A DNA stretch of 64,000 nt from Fictibacillus sp. BK138 (GTDB lineage: Bacteria; Bacillota; Bacilli; Bacillales; Fictibacillaceae), in the NCBI RefSeq assembly GCF_004216955.1, contig NZ_SGXL01000001.1:2135413-2199412 (forward strand), written 5' to 3'. Within the stretch, counting starts at the first letter, position 1. Each line of letters begins with the position of its first letter. Below, in pieces: positions 36,237 to 44,704 of this stretch. The position numbers were made by a program, and so were the translations under genes. A model generated the notes under the pieces. It was not told the DNA's origin. It saw only the letters and a program-made list of their open reading frames with translations, and did not search any database.

Positions 36237-38078
36237 TTAGCCTTGAGCAAGTTTCTTTTTCTTCTCTACTCTTTCACGCTCGTTCTTATCTAGAATCTTC
36301 TTACGAAGACGAATGCTCTCTGGTGTTACTTCGCAATACTCATCATCGTTCAAGTACTCTAACGCTTCTTCAAGTGTCATTACACGAGGTTTTTTCATTG
36401 TTACCGTCTGGTCTTTATTCGCTGAACGCATGTTAGTCATCTGCTTCACTTTTACAATGTTTACTGTAATATCGTTCTCACGAGTATGTTCCCCAACGAT
36501 CATTCCCATGTAGACTTCTGTACCAGGCTCTACGAAAATGGTTCCGCGATCCTCAACACCCATGATTCCGTATTGAGATGCTTTTCCGTTTTCCATTGAA
36601 ACAAGAACACCCTGACGGCGTCCGCCAACATTTCCAGCAACCATTGGCTTATAGCTGTCGAATGTATGGTTAAGAATTCCGTATCCACGAGTTTGTGTTA
36701 AGAATTCAGTTGTGTAGCCGATCAATCCACGTGCAGGAACCATGAACTCTAAACGAACTTGGCCTGATCCATTGTTGATCATATTTAACATTTCACCTTT
36801 ACGATCTCCAAGAGATTCCATGATCGCACCTGTATATTCTTCAGGAATATCGATTTGAACACGTTCTACAGGCTCACATTTCACACCGTCAATTTCACGG
36901 ATGATTACTTCAGGCTTTGATACTTGAAGCTCGAATCCTTCACGTCGAAGGTTTTCGATTAAGATTGAAAGGTGAAGCTCACCGCGTCCTGATACTGTCC
37001 AAACATCCGGTGAATCTGTATTCTCAACACGTAAACTTACGTCCGTTTCTAATTCAGCCATTAATCGTTCTTCGATCTTACGGCTAGTAACCCATTTACC
37101 TTCACGGCCAGCGAATGGAGAGTTGTTTACCAAGAAAGTCATCTTAAGTGTCGGCTCATCAATACGAAGTACTGGAAGCGCTTCTTCTTGACCTTCCGGA
37201 CATACTGTTTCTCCAACGTTGATCTCTTCCATTCCAGAAACAGCGATAAGATCTCCTGCTTTTGCTTCTTCAATTTCAATACGCTTTAGCCCTAAGAAAC
37301 CGAAAAGTTTAGTTACACGGAACTTTTTAACAGAACCATCAAGTTTCATAAGTGATACAGCTTGTCCAACTTTGATCGTACCGCGGAATACACGTCCGAT
37401 ACCGATACGGCCAAGATAGTCGTTATAATCAAGCATTGTAATCTGGAATTGAAGCGGATCAGCACTGTTATCCACAGGTGCAGGAATCGTTTCAATAATT
37501 GTATCAAGCAATGCTGTCATATCTTCATCTTGCTTGTTTGGATCTGGGTCCATGGAAGCTGTACCTTTTAATGCCGACGCATAAACAACCGGGAATTCAA
37601 GCTGCTCTTCTTCTGCTCCAAGGTCGATAAATAAATCGATTACTTCGTCTACTACTTCTTCTGGACGTGCAAAATCACGGTCGATTTTGTTAACAACTAC
37701 GATTGGTGTTAATTTTTGCTCTAACGCTTTTTTCAGTACGAAACGAGTTTGAGGCATACACCCTTCATATGCATCGACAACAAGTAGAACACCATCAACC
37801 ATTTTCATGATACGTTCTACTTCTCCACCGAAGTCAGCGTGTCCTGGAGTATCCATGATATTAATGCGTTTGCTGTTATAATTAATGGCAGTGTTCTTCG
37901 CCAAGATTGTAATACCGCGTTCACGTTCTAAATCATTTGAGTCCATTGCACGTTCATGTACTTGCTCATTATCACGGAATGTTCCTGATTGATGAAGCAG
38001 TTTGTCAACCAGTGTTGTTTTTCCGTGGTCAACGTGGGCGATAATCGCTATATTGCGTAAATCATCTCTTGTATTCAA
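36237..38078 (-). CDS. typA: Ribosome-associated GTPase TypA/BipA
   Basis: A 613-residue translational GTPase that acts in 50S subunit assembly and growth at low temperature. G motifs are [16 protein letters not shown] (G1), [12 protein letters not shown] (G3) and VVNKIDRD (G4); the EF-G-like domains III and V and the BipA-specific C-terminal domain ([19 protein letters not shown]) follow. The start is TTG 38078 after AAGGAGAGAATAATT. It heads the typA-ylaH transcript. Confidence 0.97.
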   Translation of the reverse strand: MNTRDDLRNIAIIAHVDHGKTTLVDKLLHQSGTFRDNEQVHERAMDSNDLERERGITILAKNTAINYNSKRINIMDTPGHADFGGEVERIMKMVDGVLLVVDAYEGCMPQTRFVLKKALEQKLTPIVVVNKIDRDFARPEEVVDEVIDLFIDLGAEEEQLEFPVVYASALKGTASMDPDPNKQDEDMTALLDTIIETIPAPVDNSADPLQFQITMLDYNDYLGRIGIGRVFRGTIKVGQAVSLMKLDGSVKKFRVTKLFGFLGLKRIEIEEAKAGDLIAVSGMEEINVGETVCPEGQEEALPVLRIDEPTLKMTFLVNNSPFAGREGKWVTSRKIEERLMAELETDVSLRVENTDSPDVWTVSGRGELHLSILIENLRREGFELQVSKPEVIIREIDGVKCEPVERVQIDIPEEYTGAIMESLGDRKGEMLNMINNGSGQVRLEFMVPARGLIGYTTEFLTQTRGYGILNHTFDSYKPMVAGNVGGRRQGVLVSMENGKASQYGIMGVEDRGTIFVEPGTEVYMGMIVGEHTRENDITVNIVKVKQMTNMRSANKDQTVTMKKPRVMTLEEALEYLNDDEYCEVTPESIRLRKKILDKNERERVEKKKKLAQG

Positions 38079-38234
38079 AATTATTCTCTCCTTATATCCT
38101 ATCTCTTTTTCTTATCTTTTTTTGTTCAACTTGACTATTATATCACAAATTTATTTAAAGGCTTTTTCTTTTTATGTAAATTCGTTACACTTATTATGCA
38201 GCATCGATTGATTCATTTACATTTGGAGGTCAAC

Positions 38235-38405
38235 ATGAACGCAGTTTTCTTTATTATTGCCTTTCTAACAGCTCTTGCAATATGCGGAGTGGGTGTGGCT
38301 ATCGGCGAAAAAAGTTTACTTATTTTTATCATATCCATCGTTTCCGTTTTCATTTTGATGGGGTTTGGATTTTCATTAAAGAAAAAGCAAAGAGAGCGTT
38401 CATAA
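38235..38405 (+). CDS. ylaF: YlaF, small membrane protein (DUF5325)
   Basis: A 56-residue protein with two membrane helices (about 2-22 and 28-47, joined by a short GEKS turn) and a basic tail KKKQRERS. It matches the DUF5325/YlaF family in size and position, divergent from typA. The function is unknown. ATTTGGAGGTCAAC precedes ATG 38235; the upstream in-frame ATG at 38196 has no ribosome binding site. Confidence 0.82.
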   Translation: MNAVFFIIAFLTALAICGVGVAIGEKSLLIFIISIVSVFILMGFGFSLKKKQRERS

Positions 38406-38426
38406 AGAAGGCTCTCTCTTTTTTTT
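38388..38426 (+). terminator. Terminator of ylaF
   Basis: AGAGAGC...GCTCTCT (with loop CATAAAGAAG and the ylaF stop inside) is followed by a ten-base T-rich run. Confidence 0.8.
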
Positions 38427-38453
38427 GGCTGTTATATAAAAAATTGTTGCTTT

Positions 38454-38533
38454 AACCTTGCACTCCAATCAACTATTCAACGATGAACTTTAAAAACAAC
38501 CGCGGAAAGCGAGCATCTGGAACGGAAATCAAC
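38454..38533. repeat. Dispersed GTTGATT element, copy D, rearranged remnant
   Basis: ACCTTGCACTCCAATCAACT (38454-38473) is a right end in plus orientation. It is followed, after a flank-like stretch, by CCGCGGAAAGCGAGC...GGAAATCAAC (38500-38533), a left end in minus orientation. The middle of the element is missing, so this is the remnant of two oppositely oriented copies or an inversion. Confidence 0.75.
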
Positions 38534-38561
38534 AACTTCAAGAAACCTCCGAGAACAACTT

Positions 38562-39356
38562 TTAATTCGTTAAATGGTTTAATATTTCTTCATGCAATCC
38601 TGGCTTAGCAGCTAGGATGCTGTTTTGTTCAAGAAGCTTTATCGGTTGCCCTTCCGTGTTTGTTACAAGCCCTCCAACCTCATTCAGAAGAATCAGACCA
38701 GCTGCGAAATCCCACGGAGACAACCTCATTGTCATATAAGCATCTAGTTTGCCGGATGCTACATAAGCTAGTTCGATTGCAGCCGAACCGTACGAACGAG
38801 TCCCTCTGGATTTTCTTACAACTTCCTGTACATTCTCGTGATTAATTCTCTTGTTTGGACCAACCCATGTAGCGTTCACTCCAATTACCGCTTCAGTAAG
38901 AGACGTCTTATCTAATCTAGGAAGTTTAAAATCATTTAAAAAAGCACCTTCTCCATCTTTTGCAAAATAAAGATTTTTGCTTCCTACATCATATATTAAA
39001 CCCATTATTCCCAAACCGTTTTCATAAATACCGATAGAAATAGCAAAATTTGATTGTTGATGAATAAAATTTGTCGTTCCATCGATCGGGTCAATAATCC
39101 AAATGATACCCGACTTATCTTGAACATCATCACCATACCCTTCTTCACCTAGAACTTTGTGATCAGGGAATGTTCTTTGTATTTTATCGATAAAAAACTT
39201 TTCGATATTCTTATCCATATTTGTGACGAGGTCAGCAATATGTGATTTATATGTAATCGTTAATGTATTTTCAAATGACTTTTGCAGCAGATCTGCTGCT
39301 TCAAGCGTCCAAGTCTTTGCAGCCTCTTCTATCTTTCTGCACTTTTCTTTATCCAT
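38562..39356 (-). CDS. suhB: Inositol-phosphate phosphatase-family protein
   Basis: A 264-residue metal-dependent phosphatase of the inositol monophosphatase family (YktC/SuhB). Metal and substrate motifs are GEEGYGDD (about 72-79), WIIDPIDGTTNFIHQ (about 88-102) and SPWDFAAGLILLNEVGG (about 212-228). ATG 39356 follows AAGGGGTGAGACG. An in-frame start 66 nt upstream has no ribosome binding site. Confidence 0.94.
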   Translation of the reverse strand: MDKEKCRKIEEAAKTWTLEAADLLQKSFENTLTITYKSHIADLVTNMDKNIEKFFIDKIQRTFPDHKVLGEEGYGDDVQDKSGIIWIIDPIDGTTNFIHQQSNFAISIGIYENGLGIMGLIYDVGSKNLYFAKDGEGAFLNDFKLPRLDKTSLTEAVIGVNATWVGPNKRINHENVQEVVRKSRGTRSYGSAAIELAYVASGKLDAYMTMRLSPWDFAAGLILLNEVGGLVTNTEGQPIKLLEQNSILAAKPGLHEEILNHLTN

Positions 39357-39407
39357 CGTCTCACCCCTTGCCTTTCCTATAGTATATGCCAATTCGTGTT
39401 TGTTCAC

Positions 39408-39445
39408 AAAAAAACGAACCATCCGTTCATGATGGATTCGTTTTT
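39408..39445 (-). terminator. Terminator after the small coiled-coil gene
   Basis: AACGAA-CCATC...GATGG-TTCGTT (one bulge) with A/T runs follows the gene at 39467 on the minus strand. Confidence 0.75.
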
Positions 39446-39466
39446 GCTACCCGCTATTTCTTTGGA

Positions 39467-39655
39467 TCATGCCTCAAGTCTCACGAGCTCCAGCCTTAAT
39501 CTTTCGAGCTTTCGCTTAGAATCATTGATTTGTTTCTGATCTTTTGATTTTAAGGCATCAAACAAAGTAGCTAATTCATAGTCAATCTCAAGTTTTAAAA
39601 CTGGAATTCTTCTTTCTGCATCCGTTCTTTTTAATGTATTCATTACTTGTTTCAT
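39467..39655 (-). CDS. Small charged coiled-coil protein (YkzI-like)
   Basis: A 62-residue, highly charged, helical protein. Heptad-like spacing is visible over KSKDQKQINDSKRKLERLRL. From memory B. subtilis has the similarly sized ykzI between yktB and suhB, but I am not sure of the match. GAAAGGATG lies rather far (about 14 nt) upstream of the ATG; ATG 39643 is an alternative start. The function is unknown. Confidence 0.7.
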   Translation of the reverse strand: MKQVMNTLKRTDAERRIPVLKLEIDYELATLFDALKSKDQKQINDSKRKLERLRLELVRLEA

Positions 39656-39821
39656 ATCGCCGGCACATCCTTTCTTTTTTCGTTTTCATGTTTTCTATAT
39701 TTTATGAATGACTGAGGTATATTGAAACGGCACTTTGCGGAATCTAATGCAAACATTTTTTTAAAAATTAGCTTCTGTGATAAACTTTTTTGTATCGTTT
39801 ACTAATCAGGAGGAACCATTC

Positions 39822-40451
39822 ATGACATTCAATGGATTTAAAGAACAAGATTTTAATGTTTTTCATACAGATGGTCTTGAGCAGCGCATGGTTCAGATCA
39901 TTACCCATATACGACCTAAACTCGAGGCACTTGGCGATAAATATGCTGATGAACTTACAAGTTTAACAGGAGAGGAAATGTTCTATCATGTTGCTAAACA
40001 CGCAAGACGTACTGTAAATCCGCCAAAAGATACATGGGTAGCCTTTGCCCCGAATAAAAGGGGATACAAAATGCTGCCACATTTTCAGGTTGGATTATTT
40101 GAAACACATGTTTTTATCTGGTTTGCTCTTATCTATGAGTCACCCATAAAGGATTCGTATGGCAAAACCTTTCTAAAGAAGCTTAGTAAGATAAAAAAGG
40201 AAATTCCCGATTCCTTTGTTTGGTCTGACGATCATACAAAGCCAGATAGCTATAAACATAGCGAAGTAAAAAAGGATAAATTAAAAGAAATGGCTGAACG
40301 TTTAAGTACTGTTAAAAAAGCTGAATTGCTTTGCGGTGTCCATATCTCAAAAGATGAAGCTGTTGCAATGACAGAAGACGAATGGTTTACACGGATATCC
40401 GAGACATTTAAAACCCTTTTACCTCTTTACAACTTAAAAAAACAACTGTAA
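39822..40451 (+). CDS. yktB: YktB, UPF0637/DUF1054 protein
   Basis: A 209-residue protein of the DUF1054 family: start MTFNGFKEQDFNVFHTDGLE, then YHVAKHARRTVNPPKDTWVA and PHFQVGLFETHVFIWFALIY. B. subtilis YktB is 212 aa and its function is unknown. ATCAGGAGGAACCATTC precedes ATG 39822; an upstream in-frame ATG at 39777 lies before this site. A hairpin with AGTGG...CCACT at 40460-40497 follows but lacks a T run. Confidence 0.9.
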   Translation: MTFNGFKEQDFNVFHTDGLEQRMVQIITHIRPKLEALGDKYADELTSLTGEEMFYHVAKHARRTVNPPKDTWVAFAPNKRGYKMLPHFQVGLFETHVFIWFALIYESPIKDSYGKTFLKKLSKIKKEIPDSFVWSDDHTKPDSYKHSEVKKDKLKEMAERLSTVKKAELLCGVHISKDEAVAMTEDEWFTRISETFKTLLPLYNLKKQL

Positions 40452-40553
40452 TAAAAAAAGTGGCAGGAAGCAAAAGTTCAACTGCTTCTTACCACTAGTA
40501 TATTGCCGTACTGCTTAAATGTATGGGTATGTATCACTATTGTAAGAAAAGTG

Positions 40554-41516
40554 TTAGAAAAGGCTGTTCCATTTTTGATGGACAGCTTTTGCTTCTTCTT
40601 TTATTTGCTGGAACAATTCACTGACAGATAAGACTTCATTAATCCTCCCAGCTCCTTGACCAGCCCATCCAAATCCTTCGCTACTCTTACCTTCATAAAT
40701 AAATTTCTGATTCGCTTCCCCACTGATAAAATCTTTTAGGTGCTCATACGTTCCGTTTTTATTTTCTTCTTCAACAATTTTTAATGCAAAAGATGTATTA
40801 AGTGTCCTGCCTGGCATACCTAATTTTCTTTTGATTACAACCGTATCGTTTTCGGAACTTTCGAGAATCCATCTTTTGTAGGCTGGATGAGCATGCACGC
40901 ATTCTTTTACTGCAATGAACCTCGTTCCCATTTCTATCCCTTCAGCACCAAGAGCCAGTGCAGCCATCATTCCTTTTCCATCGACGATCCCACCGGAACC
41001 GATGACAGGTATCGATAAGGACTCAGCTATTTCCGGAATCAGTACGAACGTACCTGTATCCTCTTTTCCGATATGACCTCCGCCTTCCTGTCCAACAGCC
41101 ATTACGGCATCAGCCCCAAGCTGTTCAGCTTTTATCGCTTGGCGTTTACTAGAGACAAGAACAAGCGTTTTTATGCCTGTATTTTCTAATCTTTTTAAAA
41201 CAGGTGCAGGATTACCGCCCGTGATACTAATAACCTTTACACCTTCTTCAATAGCTGTTTCCAATTGTTCCTCATATGTTCTGCCATGCTGGCCAATTGC
41301 AAAATTCACTCCAAAGGTCCGTGATGTCATCTGTTTTGTTTTCTTAATTTCAGTTCTCAGCGCATCACTATTTGGAAGAGACATAGCTGTAATCTGTCCA
41401 AGTCCTCCTGCATTAGAAACGGCGGCAGCAAGATCTGAATATGCTAAGTATGCCAGACCTCCTTGAATGATTGGTAAATCAATATCTAACAATGTGGTTA
41501 CACGTGTTTTGAACAT
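40554..41516 (-). CDS. Nitronate monooxygenase/FabK-like FMN protein
   Basis: A 320-residue TIM-barrel flavoprotein of the 2-nitropropane dioxygenase family. Motifs include PIIQGGLAYLAYSDLAAAVS, FMN-binding AVGQEGGGHIG (about 141-151), PVIGSGGIVDGKGMMAALALG and GTRFIAVKE. Relatives are nitronate monooxygenases or FabK enoyl-ACP reductases; sequence alone does not separate them here. AGGAGGAGAAATCTT precedes the ATG. Divergent from speA across repeat copy E. Confidence 0.86.
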   Translation of the reverse strand: MFKTRVTTLLDIDLPIIQGGLAYLAYSDLAAAVSNAGGLGQITAMSLPNSDALRTEIKKTKQMTSRTFGVNFAIGQHGRTYEEQLETAIEEGVKVISITGGNPAPVLKRLENTGIKTLVLVSSKRQAIKAEQLGADAVMAVGQEGGGHIGKEDTGTFVLIPEIAESLSIPVIGSGGIVDGKGMMAALALGAEGIEMGTRFIAVKECVHAHPAYKRWILESSENDTVVIKRKLGMPGRTLNTSFALKIVEEENKNGTYEHLKDFISGEANQKFIYEGKSSEGFGWAGQGAGRINEVLSVSELFQQIKEEAKAVHQKWNSLF

Positions 41517-41633
41517 AAGATTTCTCCTCCTGAAAATTAAATCATTTACTTACATCTTCATGCATTTTCTGTTATACTTCTTTTGTTTTATAAATAAAGG
41601 CTGAGATAGCAAACTTTGATGCTTTTGGAAGTT

Positions 41634-41761
41634 GTTGATTTCCGTTCCAGGATGCTCGCTTTCCACGGGGCGAGCGGTGAGCCTCCTATACGCTTTGCAC
41701 AGATAGGAGCCTGTCCCGCTGATCACGTAGGAGTCTCGCACCTTGCACTACAATCAACTTT
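41634..41761 (+). repeat. Dispersed GTTGATT element, copy E
   Basis: A compact 128 bp copy: GTTGATTTCCGTTCCAGG, CTCGCTTTCCACGGGGCG, GGTGAGCCTCC...GGAGCCTGTCCCGCT, GGAGTCTCGCACC, CTACAATCAACTT. Outer flanks AAATAAAGGCTG (41591-41602) and AGCAACATTCTTTGAAAAAGAGCCT (41789 on, two blocks) look like outer inverted ends, giving a unit of about 225 bp. It fills most of the 340 bp gap between the divergent FMN-protein and speA genes. Confidence 0.87.
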
Positions 41762-41856
41762 TCATTGAAGAAAATAAATTACCAATAGCAACATTCTTTG
41801 AAAAAGAGCCTAAATAAATGAAAATTAAGTTAACTATAGATGAGGTGTAGTATAAA

Positions 41857-43332
41857 TTGTCTCAACATGAAACTCCTTTATTTACTGGCTTGCGTGAACA
41901 TGCAAACAAAAATCCATTGCAATTCCATATTCCAGGTCATAAAAAAGGCCAAGGAATGGATGAAGAGTTCAAAAATTTCATCGGACCTAATGCTCTTTCG
42001 ATCGATCTTATAAATATCACTCCACTCGATGACCTTCATCACCCGAAAGGTATGATAAAAAAAGCTCAAGATCTTGCAGCTCAAGCGTTTGGTGCAGATC
42101 ATACCTTCTTTTCGGTTCAAGGTACTAGCGGTGCGATTATGACGATGATCATGTCTGTCGTTTCTCCTGGAGATAAAATTCTTGTACCGAGAAATGTGCA
42201 TAAATCTATTATGACGGCCATCGTATTTTCTGGTGCAACACCTATTTTTATCCACCCGGAAATCGATCCTGAACTGGGGATTTCACATGGGATTACACCT
42301 GACAGCGTTGAGAAGGCGTTGAACCAGCATCCTGACACAAAAGCAGTTCTTGTCATTAACCCGACTTATTTTGGGTTTGCAGCAGATTTAAAAGGGATTG
42401 TTAATGTTGCTCACCGTTTTAATGTACCTGTTCTTGTAGATGAAGCACATGGCGTCCTTATTCATTTCCATGACCATATGCCACTGTCAGCCATGCAGGC
42501 TGGTGCCGATATGGCTGCAACAAGTGTGCATAAACTTGGGGGTTCACTTACCGGCAGTTCTATTTTAAATGTTAAAGAAGGACTTGTCTCGCCAGAACGT
42601 GTTCAAACCATATTAAGTATGATGACAACAACATCTACTTCCTATATCCTGTTAGCGTCTTTGGATGCTGCACGCAGACGGTTAGCAACAGAAGGGTATA
42701 CATTAATTGAAAAAACAATTAGACTGGCAAACCAAACGAGAGAAAAAATAAACGAAATACCAAACCTTTATTGCGTAGGTGAAGAGAAGCTTGGTACTTC
42801 CGCTACCTTCGATTACGACCCGTCTAAATTGCTTATATCAGTAAAAGATCTTGGTATTACAGGTTATGAAGCTGAAACTTGGCTTCGTGATCAATACAAC
42901 ATCGAGGTAGAATTGTCGGATCTATATAACATATTGTGTTTGATCACTACTGCCGATCATGAAAAAGACACGATGATTCTGGTTGAAGCATTAACCAAGC
43001 TATCAAACGAAAAAAGCTCCTCTAAAACGGAAGAAATTAAATCCTTGCCGGTACATGTTCCTGATATTCCGGTTCTCGCTCTCTCTCCGCGTGATGCTTT
43101 TTATGCAAATACAGAAAGTGTACCTTTCGAAGAATCAGCCGGAAGAATAATTGCAGAATTTGTTATGGTATATCCGCCGGGAATTCCAATCTTCATTCCT
43201 GGAGAAATCATCACAAAAGAAAACCTCGCATATATAAAAGAAAACCTTGAGGCAGGGTTGCCTGTTCAAGGTCCAGAAGATGCCCATTTAAATTATCTTA
43301 AAGTAATTCAAGAACAAGTGGCGATACGATAG
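41857..43332 (+). CDS. speA: Arginine decarboxylase-type PLP enzyme SpeA
   Basis: A 491-residue fold-type I PLP decarboxylase of the Orn/Lys/Arg family in the Bacillus SpeA size class, making agmatine for polyamine synthesis. Key residues are Asp195 in VDEAHG and the PLP lysine Lys226 in SVHKLGGSLTG; the N-terminal FHIPGHKKG is characteristic. The start is TTG 41857 after GATGAGGTG. It converges on sr1P over a shared terminator. Lysine specificity cannot be excluded. Confidence 0.94.
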   Translation: MSQHETPLFTGLREHANKNPLQFHIPGHKKGQGMDEEFKNFIGPNALSIDLINITPLDDLHHPKGMIKKAQDLAAQAFGADHTFFSVQGTSGAIMTMIMSVVSPGDKILVPRNVHKSIMTAIVFSGATPIFIHPEIDPELGISHGITPDSVEKALNQHPDTKAVLVINPTYFGFAADLKGIVNVAHRFNVPVLVDEAHGVLIHFHDHMPLSAMQAGADMAATSVHKLGGSLTGSSILNVKEGLVSPERVQTILSMMTTTSTSYILLASLDAARRRLATEGYTLIEKTIRLANQTREKINEIPNLYCVGEEKLGTSATFDYDPSKLLISVKDLGITGYEAETWLRDQYNIEVELSDLYNILCLITTADHEKDTMILVEALTKLSNEKSSSKTEEIKSLPVHVPDIPVLALSPRDAFYANTESVPFEESAGRIIAEFVMVYPPGIPIFIPGEIITKENLAYIKENLEAGLPVQGPEDAHLNYLKVIQEQVAIR

Positions 43333-43337
43333 AACAC

Positions 43338-43371
43338 AAAAAAAGAAGACCTCAGAAGGTCTTCTTTTTAT
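43338..43371. terminator. Bidirectional terminator between speA and sr1P
   Basis: AAAAGAAGACCT-CAGA-AGGTCTTCTTTT with A and T runs on both sides; it ends both the speA mRNA and the SR1-like RNA. The sr1P stop codon overlaps its edge. Confidence 0.9.
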
Positions 43372-43490
43372 TTGTTTAATTTAGCTTGCTCTTGGCAATG
43401 CGGACATGTTTTAGAATACAATGTTGTTACCTTTTCCTCTTCAAAATGTTCAATTGTTGTTTCACACGTTTGGCAAATGATTACTCCCAT
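43368..43490 (-). CDS. sr1P: GapA-binding peptide SR1P
   Basis: A 40-residue peptide, MGVIICQTCETTIEHFEEEK then VTTLYSKTCPHCQEQAKLNK, with two CxxC pairs. It closely follows the pattern of B. subtilis SR1P, encoded on the dual-function regulatory RNA SR1, which binds GapA and promotes its contact with RNase J1. SR1 also lies between speA and pdh in B. subtilis. I chose ATG 43490 (AAGGGAG 9 nt upstream); ATG 43499 abuts the ribosome binding site. rnjA, the proposed partner's gene, is also in this window. Confidence 0.9.
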   Translation of the reverse strand: MGVIICQTCETTIEHFEEEKVTTLYSKTCPHCQEQAKLNK

Positions 43491-43513
43491 CCGTTCCATC
43501 TCCCTTCGCATTT

Positions 43514-43527
43514 TGAAAGCGCTTACG
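43514..43527. promoter_or_regulatory. cre (CcpA) site downstream of the sr1P promoter
   Basis: TGAAAGCGCTTACG matches the cre consensus TGWNANCGNTNWCA at 13 of 14 positions. It lies a few bases after the predicted transcription start, a place where CcpA blocks elongation. The site implies repression of the SR1-like RNA on glucose. Confidence 0.75.
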
Positions 43528-43538
43528 TTTATATCTGT

Positions 43539-43567
43539 ATAATATTATGTCACAATTCGTTTGTCAA
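43539..43567 (-). promoter_or_regulatory. Sigma-A promoter of sr1P
   Basis: On the minus strand: -35 TTGACA (43562-43567), 17 nt spacer, -10 TATTAT (43539-43544). Transcription should start near 43532. Confidence 0.85.
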
Positions 43568-43602
43568 CACTTTTAGTATAACACATTAAAAAAATGTGCT
43601 CA

Positions 43603-43902
43603 TTAATCATATTGTTCGATTACAGGGAGATGAGGAACAGCTTCCTCAAAGAAGAGCGTTAAATCTTCAGCTTCTTTCAAGCTCTTTATATGAAATACCT
43701 GTTTGATATATTCAAGGTTTCGCATATCATTCGAGTCAAGCAGCGCTGATCTGCCAGTCTGCATACACACGACCAGTGGTTTTCCGAAAAACATATTTGT
43801 ATACACGATACCAAAATCATATCTCACCGTATCTGTTGTGAAACCTACAAACCTAACCTTAACGGACTCACTCTCGTCATACAATTTTTCAAACCATTCC
43901 AT
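43603..43902 (-). CDS. DUF3055 family protein
   Basis: A 99-residue soluble protein, strongly conserved in Bacillaceae: KVRFVGFTTDTVRYDFGIVY and MFFGKPLVVCMQTGRSALLD are typical of DUF3055. The function is unknown. ATG 43902 follows AGGAGGGATAAC; an in-frame upstream start lacks a ribosome binding site. It is divergent from the DUF1885 gene and upstream of sr1P on the same strand, but sr1P has its own promoter. Confidence 0.85.
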   Translation of the reverse strand: MEWFEKLYDESESVKVRFVGFTTDTVRYDFGIVYTNMFFGKPLVVCMQTGRSALLDSNDMRNLEYIKQVFHIKSLKEAEDLTLFFEEAVPHLPVIEQYD

Positions 43903-44117
43903 GTTATCCCTCCTCGTATGATAGAACATTGTTCATCGATCGGGTTGTTCGAACCTAGCTGTTTCATGACTGGCTATCCTGTTAAGTTCAAAATTGATGT
44001 AAGAGTAATTCCCTTTTGCAATGAATTTAAAACTTATATTGTCAAAATCTTCTTGAAATATGATAAACTATTGTATGAACAAATCTTGTTAAAAATGACT
44101 AACTGGAGTGAGTCCGA

Positions 44118-44558
44118 ATGTCCCAAAGTGCATACATAAAGCTTGTTCCCGCATCTGAAAAACAAGTGGTAACAATAGAAGATATTAAAGACATGTTCCA
44201 TTATTACAAATCAATCACGAGTAAAACAGGGGAACAGCTCTCTTGGGGATACTCCGAGGCAGCTTTTCCCTATACAATTGAGGAAAAAGAAGAAGCAAAT
44301 AACAAATGGTTCTATTTAAAAGGAATTGATTCAAGAAAAAACAGATACATTCTCGTTGGAGTCGACTTTGAACAAAAGGAAGTTTTAGAAGACTCTACAG
44401 AAAATCAGCAATGCTACATACAGGTTTCTCTTACAGACATCTCAACGCACGGAGACAAAGGAAAAGCGAATGAATTTTGTAAGTTTTTAGCGGCAAAATT
44501 AAAAGGGGAACTTCATCTTTTTAACGGCAGGGTTATGTATTATTATCCTAAAAAATAG
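44118..44558 (+). CDS. DUF1885 family protein
   Basis: A 146-residue soluble protein with an N-terminal MSQSAYIKLVPASEKQVVTI, the central QLSWGYSEAAFPYTIEE and the end LFNGRVMYYYPKK; I recognise it as the Bacillus DUF1885 family, whose structure is known but whose function is not. AACTGGAGTGAGTCCGA precedes the ATG. A terminator follows at 44592-44632. Confidence 0.78.
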   Translation: MSQSAYIKLVPASEKQVVTIEDIKDMFHYYKSITSKTGEQLSWGYSEAAFPYTIEEKEEANNKWFYLKGIDSRKNRYILVGVDFEQKEVLEDSTENQQCYIQVSLTDISTHGDKGKANEFCKFLAAKLKGELHLFNGRVMYYYPKK

Positions 44559-44591
44559 GTAAATCTTATCGATTTTAGCTGCACATTCCTT

Positions 44592-44632
44592 TAGGAAGCC
44601 CAATCATATCATTGGACTTCCTATTTTATTTC
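44592..44632 (+). terminator. Terminator of the DUF1885 gene
   Basis: AGGAAG-CCAAT...ATTGG-CTTCCT followed by ATTTTATTT. Confidence 0.7.
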
Positions 44633-44704
44633 AACTAAAATGTAAACTTTCGTCCCCTTAGGGAAAAATAAAAAAGATACATACTCAGAAAGGTTGGTGA
44701 AGGA

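Larger units (their letters stand above)
43338..43533 (-). ncRNA. SR1-like dual-function RNA (transcript model)
   Basis: The promoter at 43539-43567 and the terminator at 43338-43371 define a transcript of about 190-200 nt that carries sr1P, close to the 205 nt of B. subtilis SR1. In that species SR1 also base-pairs with ahrC mRNA; ahrC is not in this window, so that role cannot be judged here. Confidence 0.7.

Noticed and set aside
40455-40500. Terminator after yktB
   Set aside because: AGTGG...CCACT with inner GAAGCA/TGCTTC pairing can form a stem, but no T run follows on the plus strand, so I did not call it.
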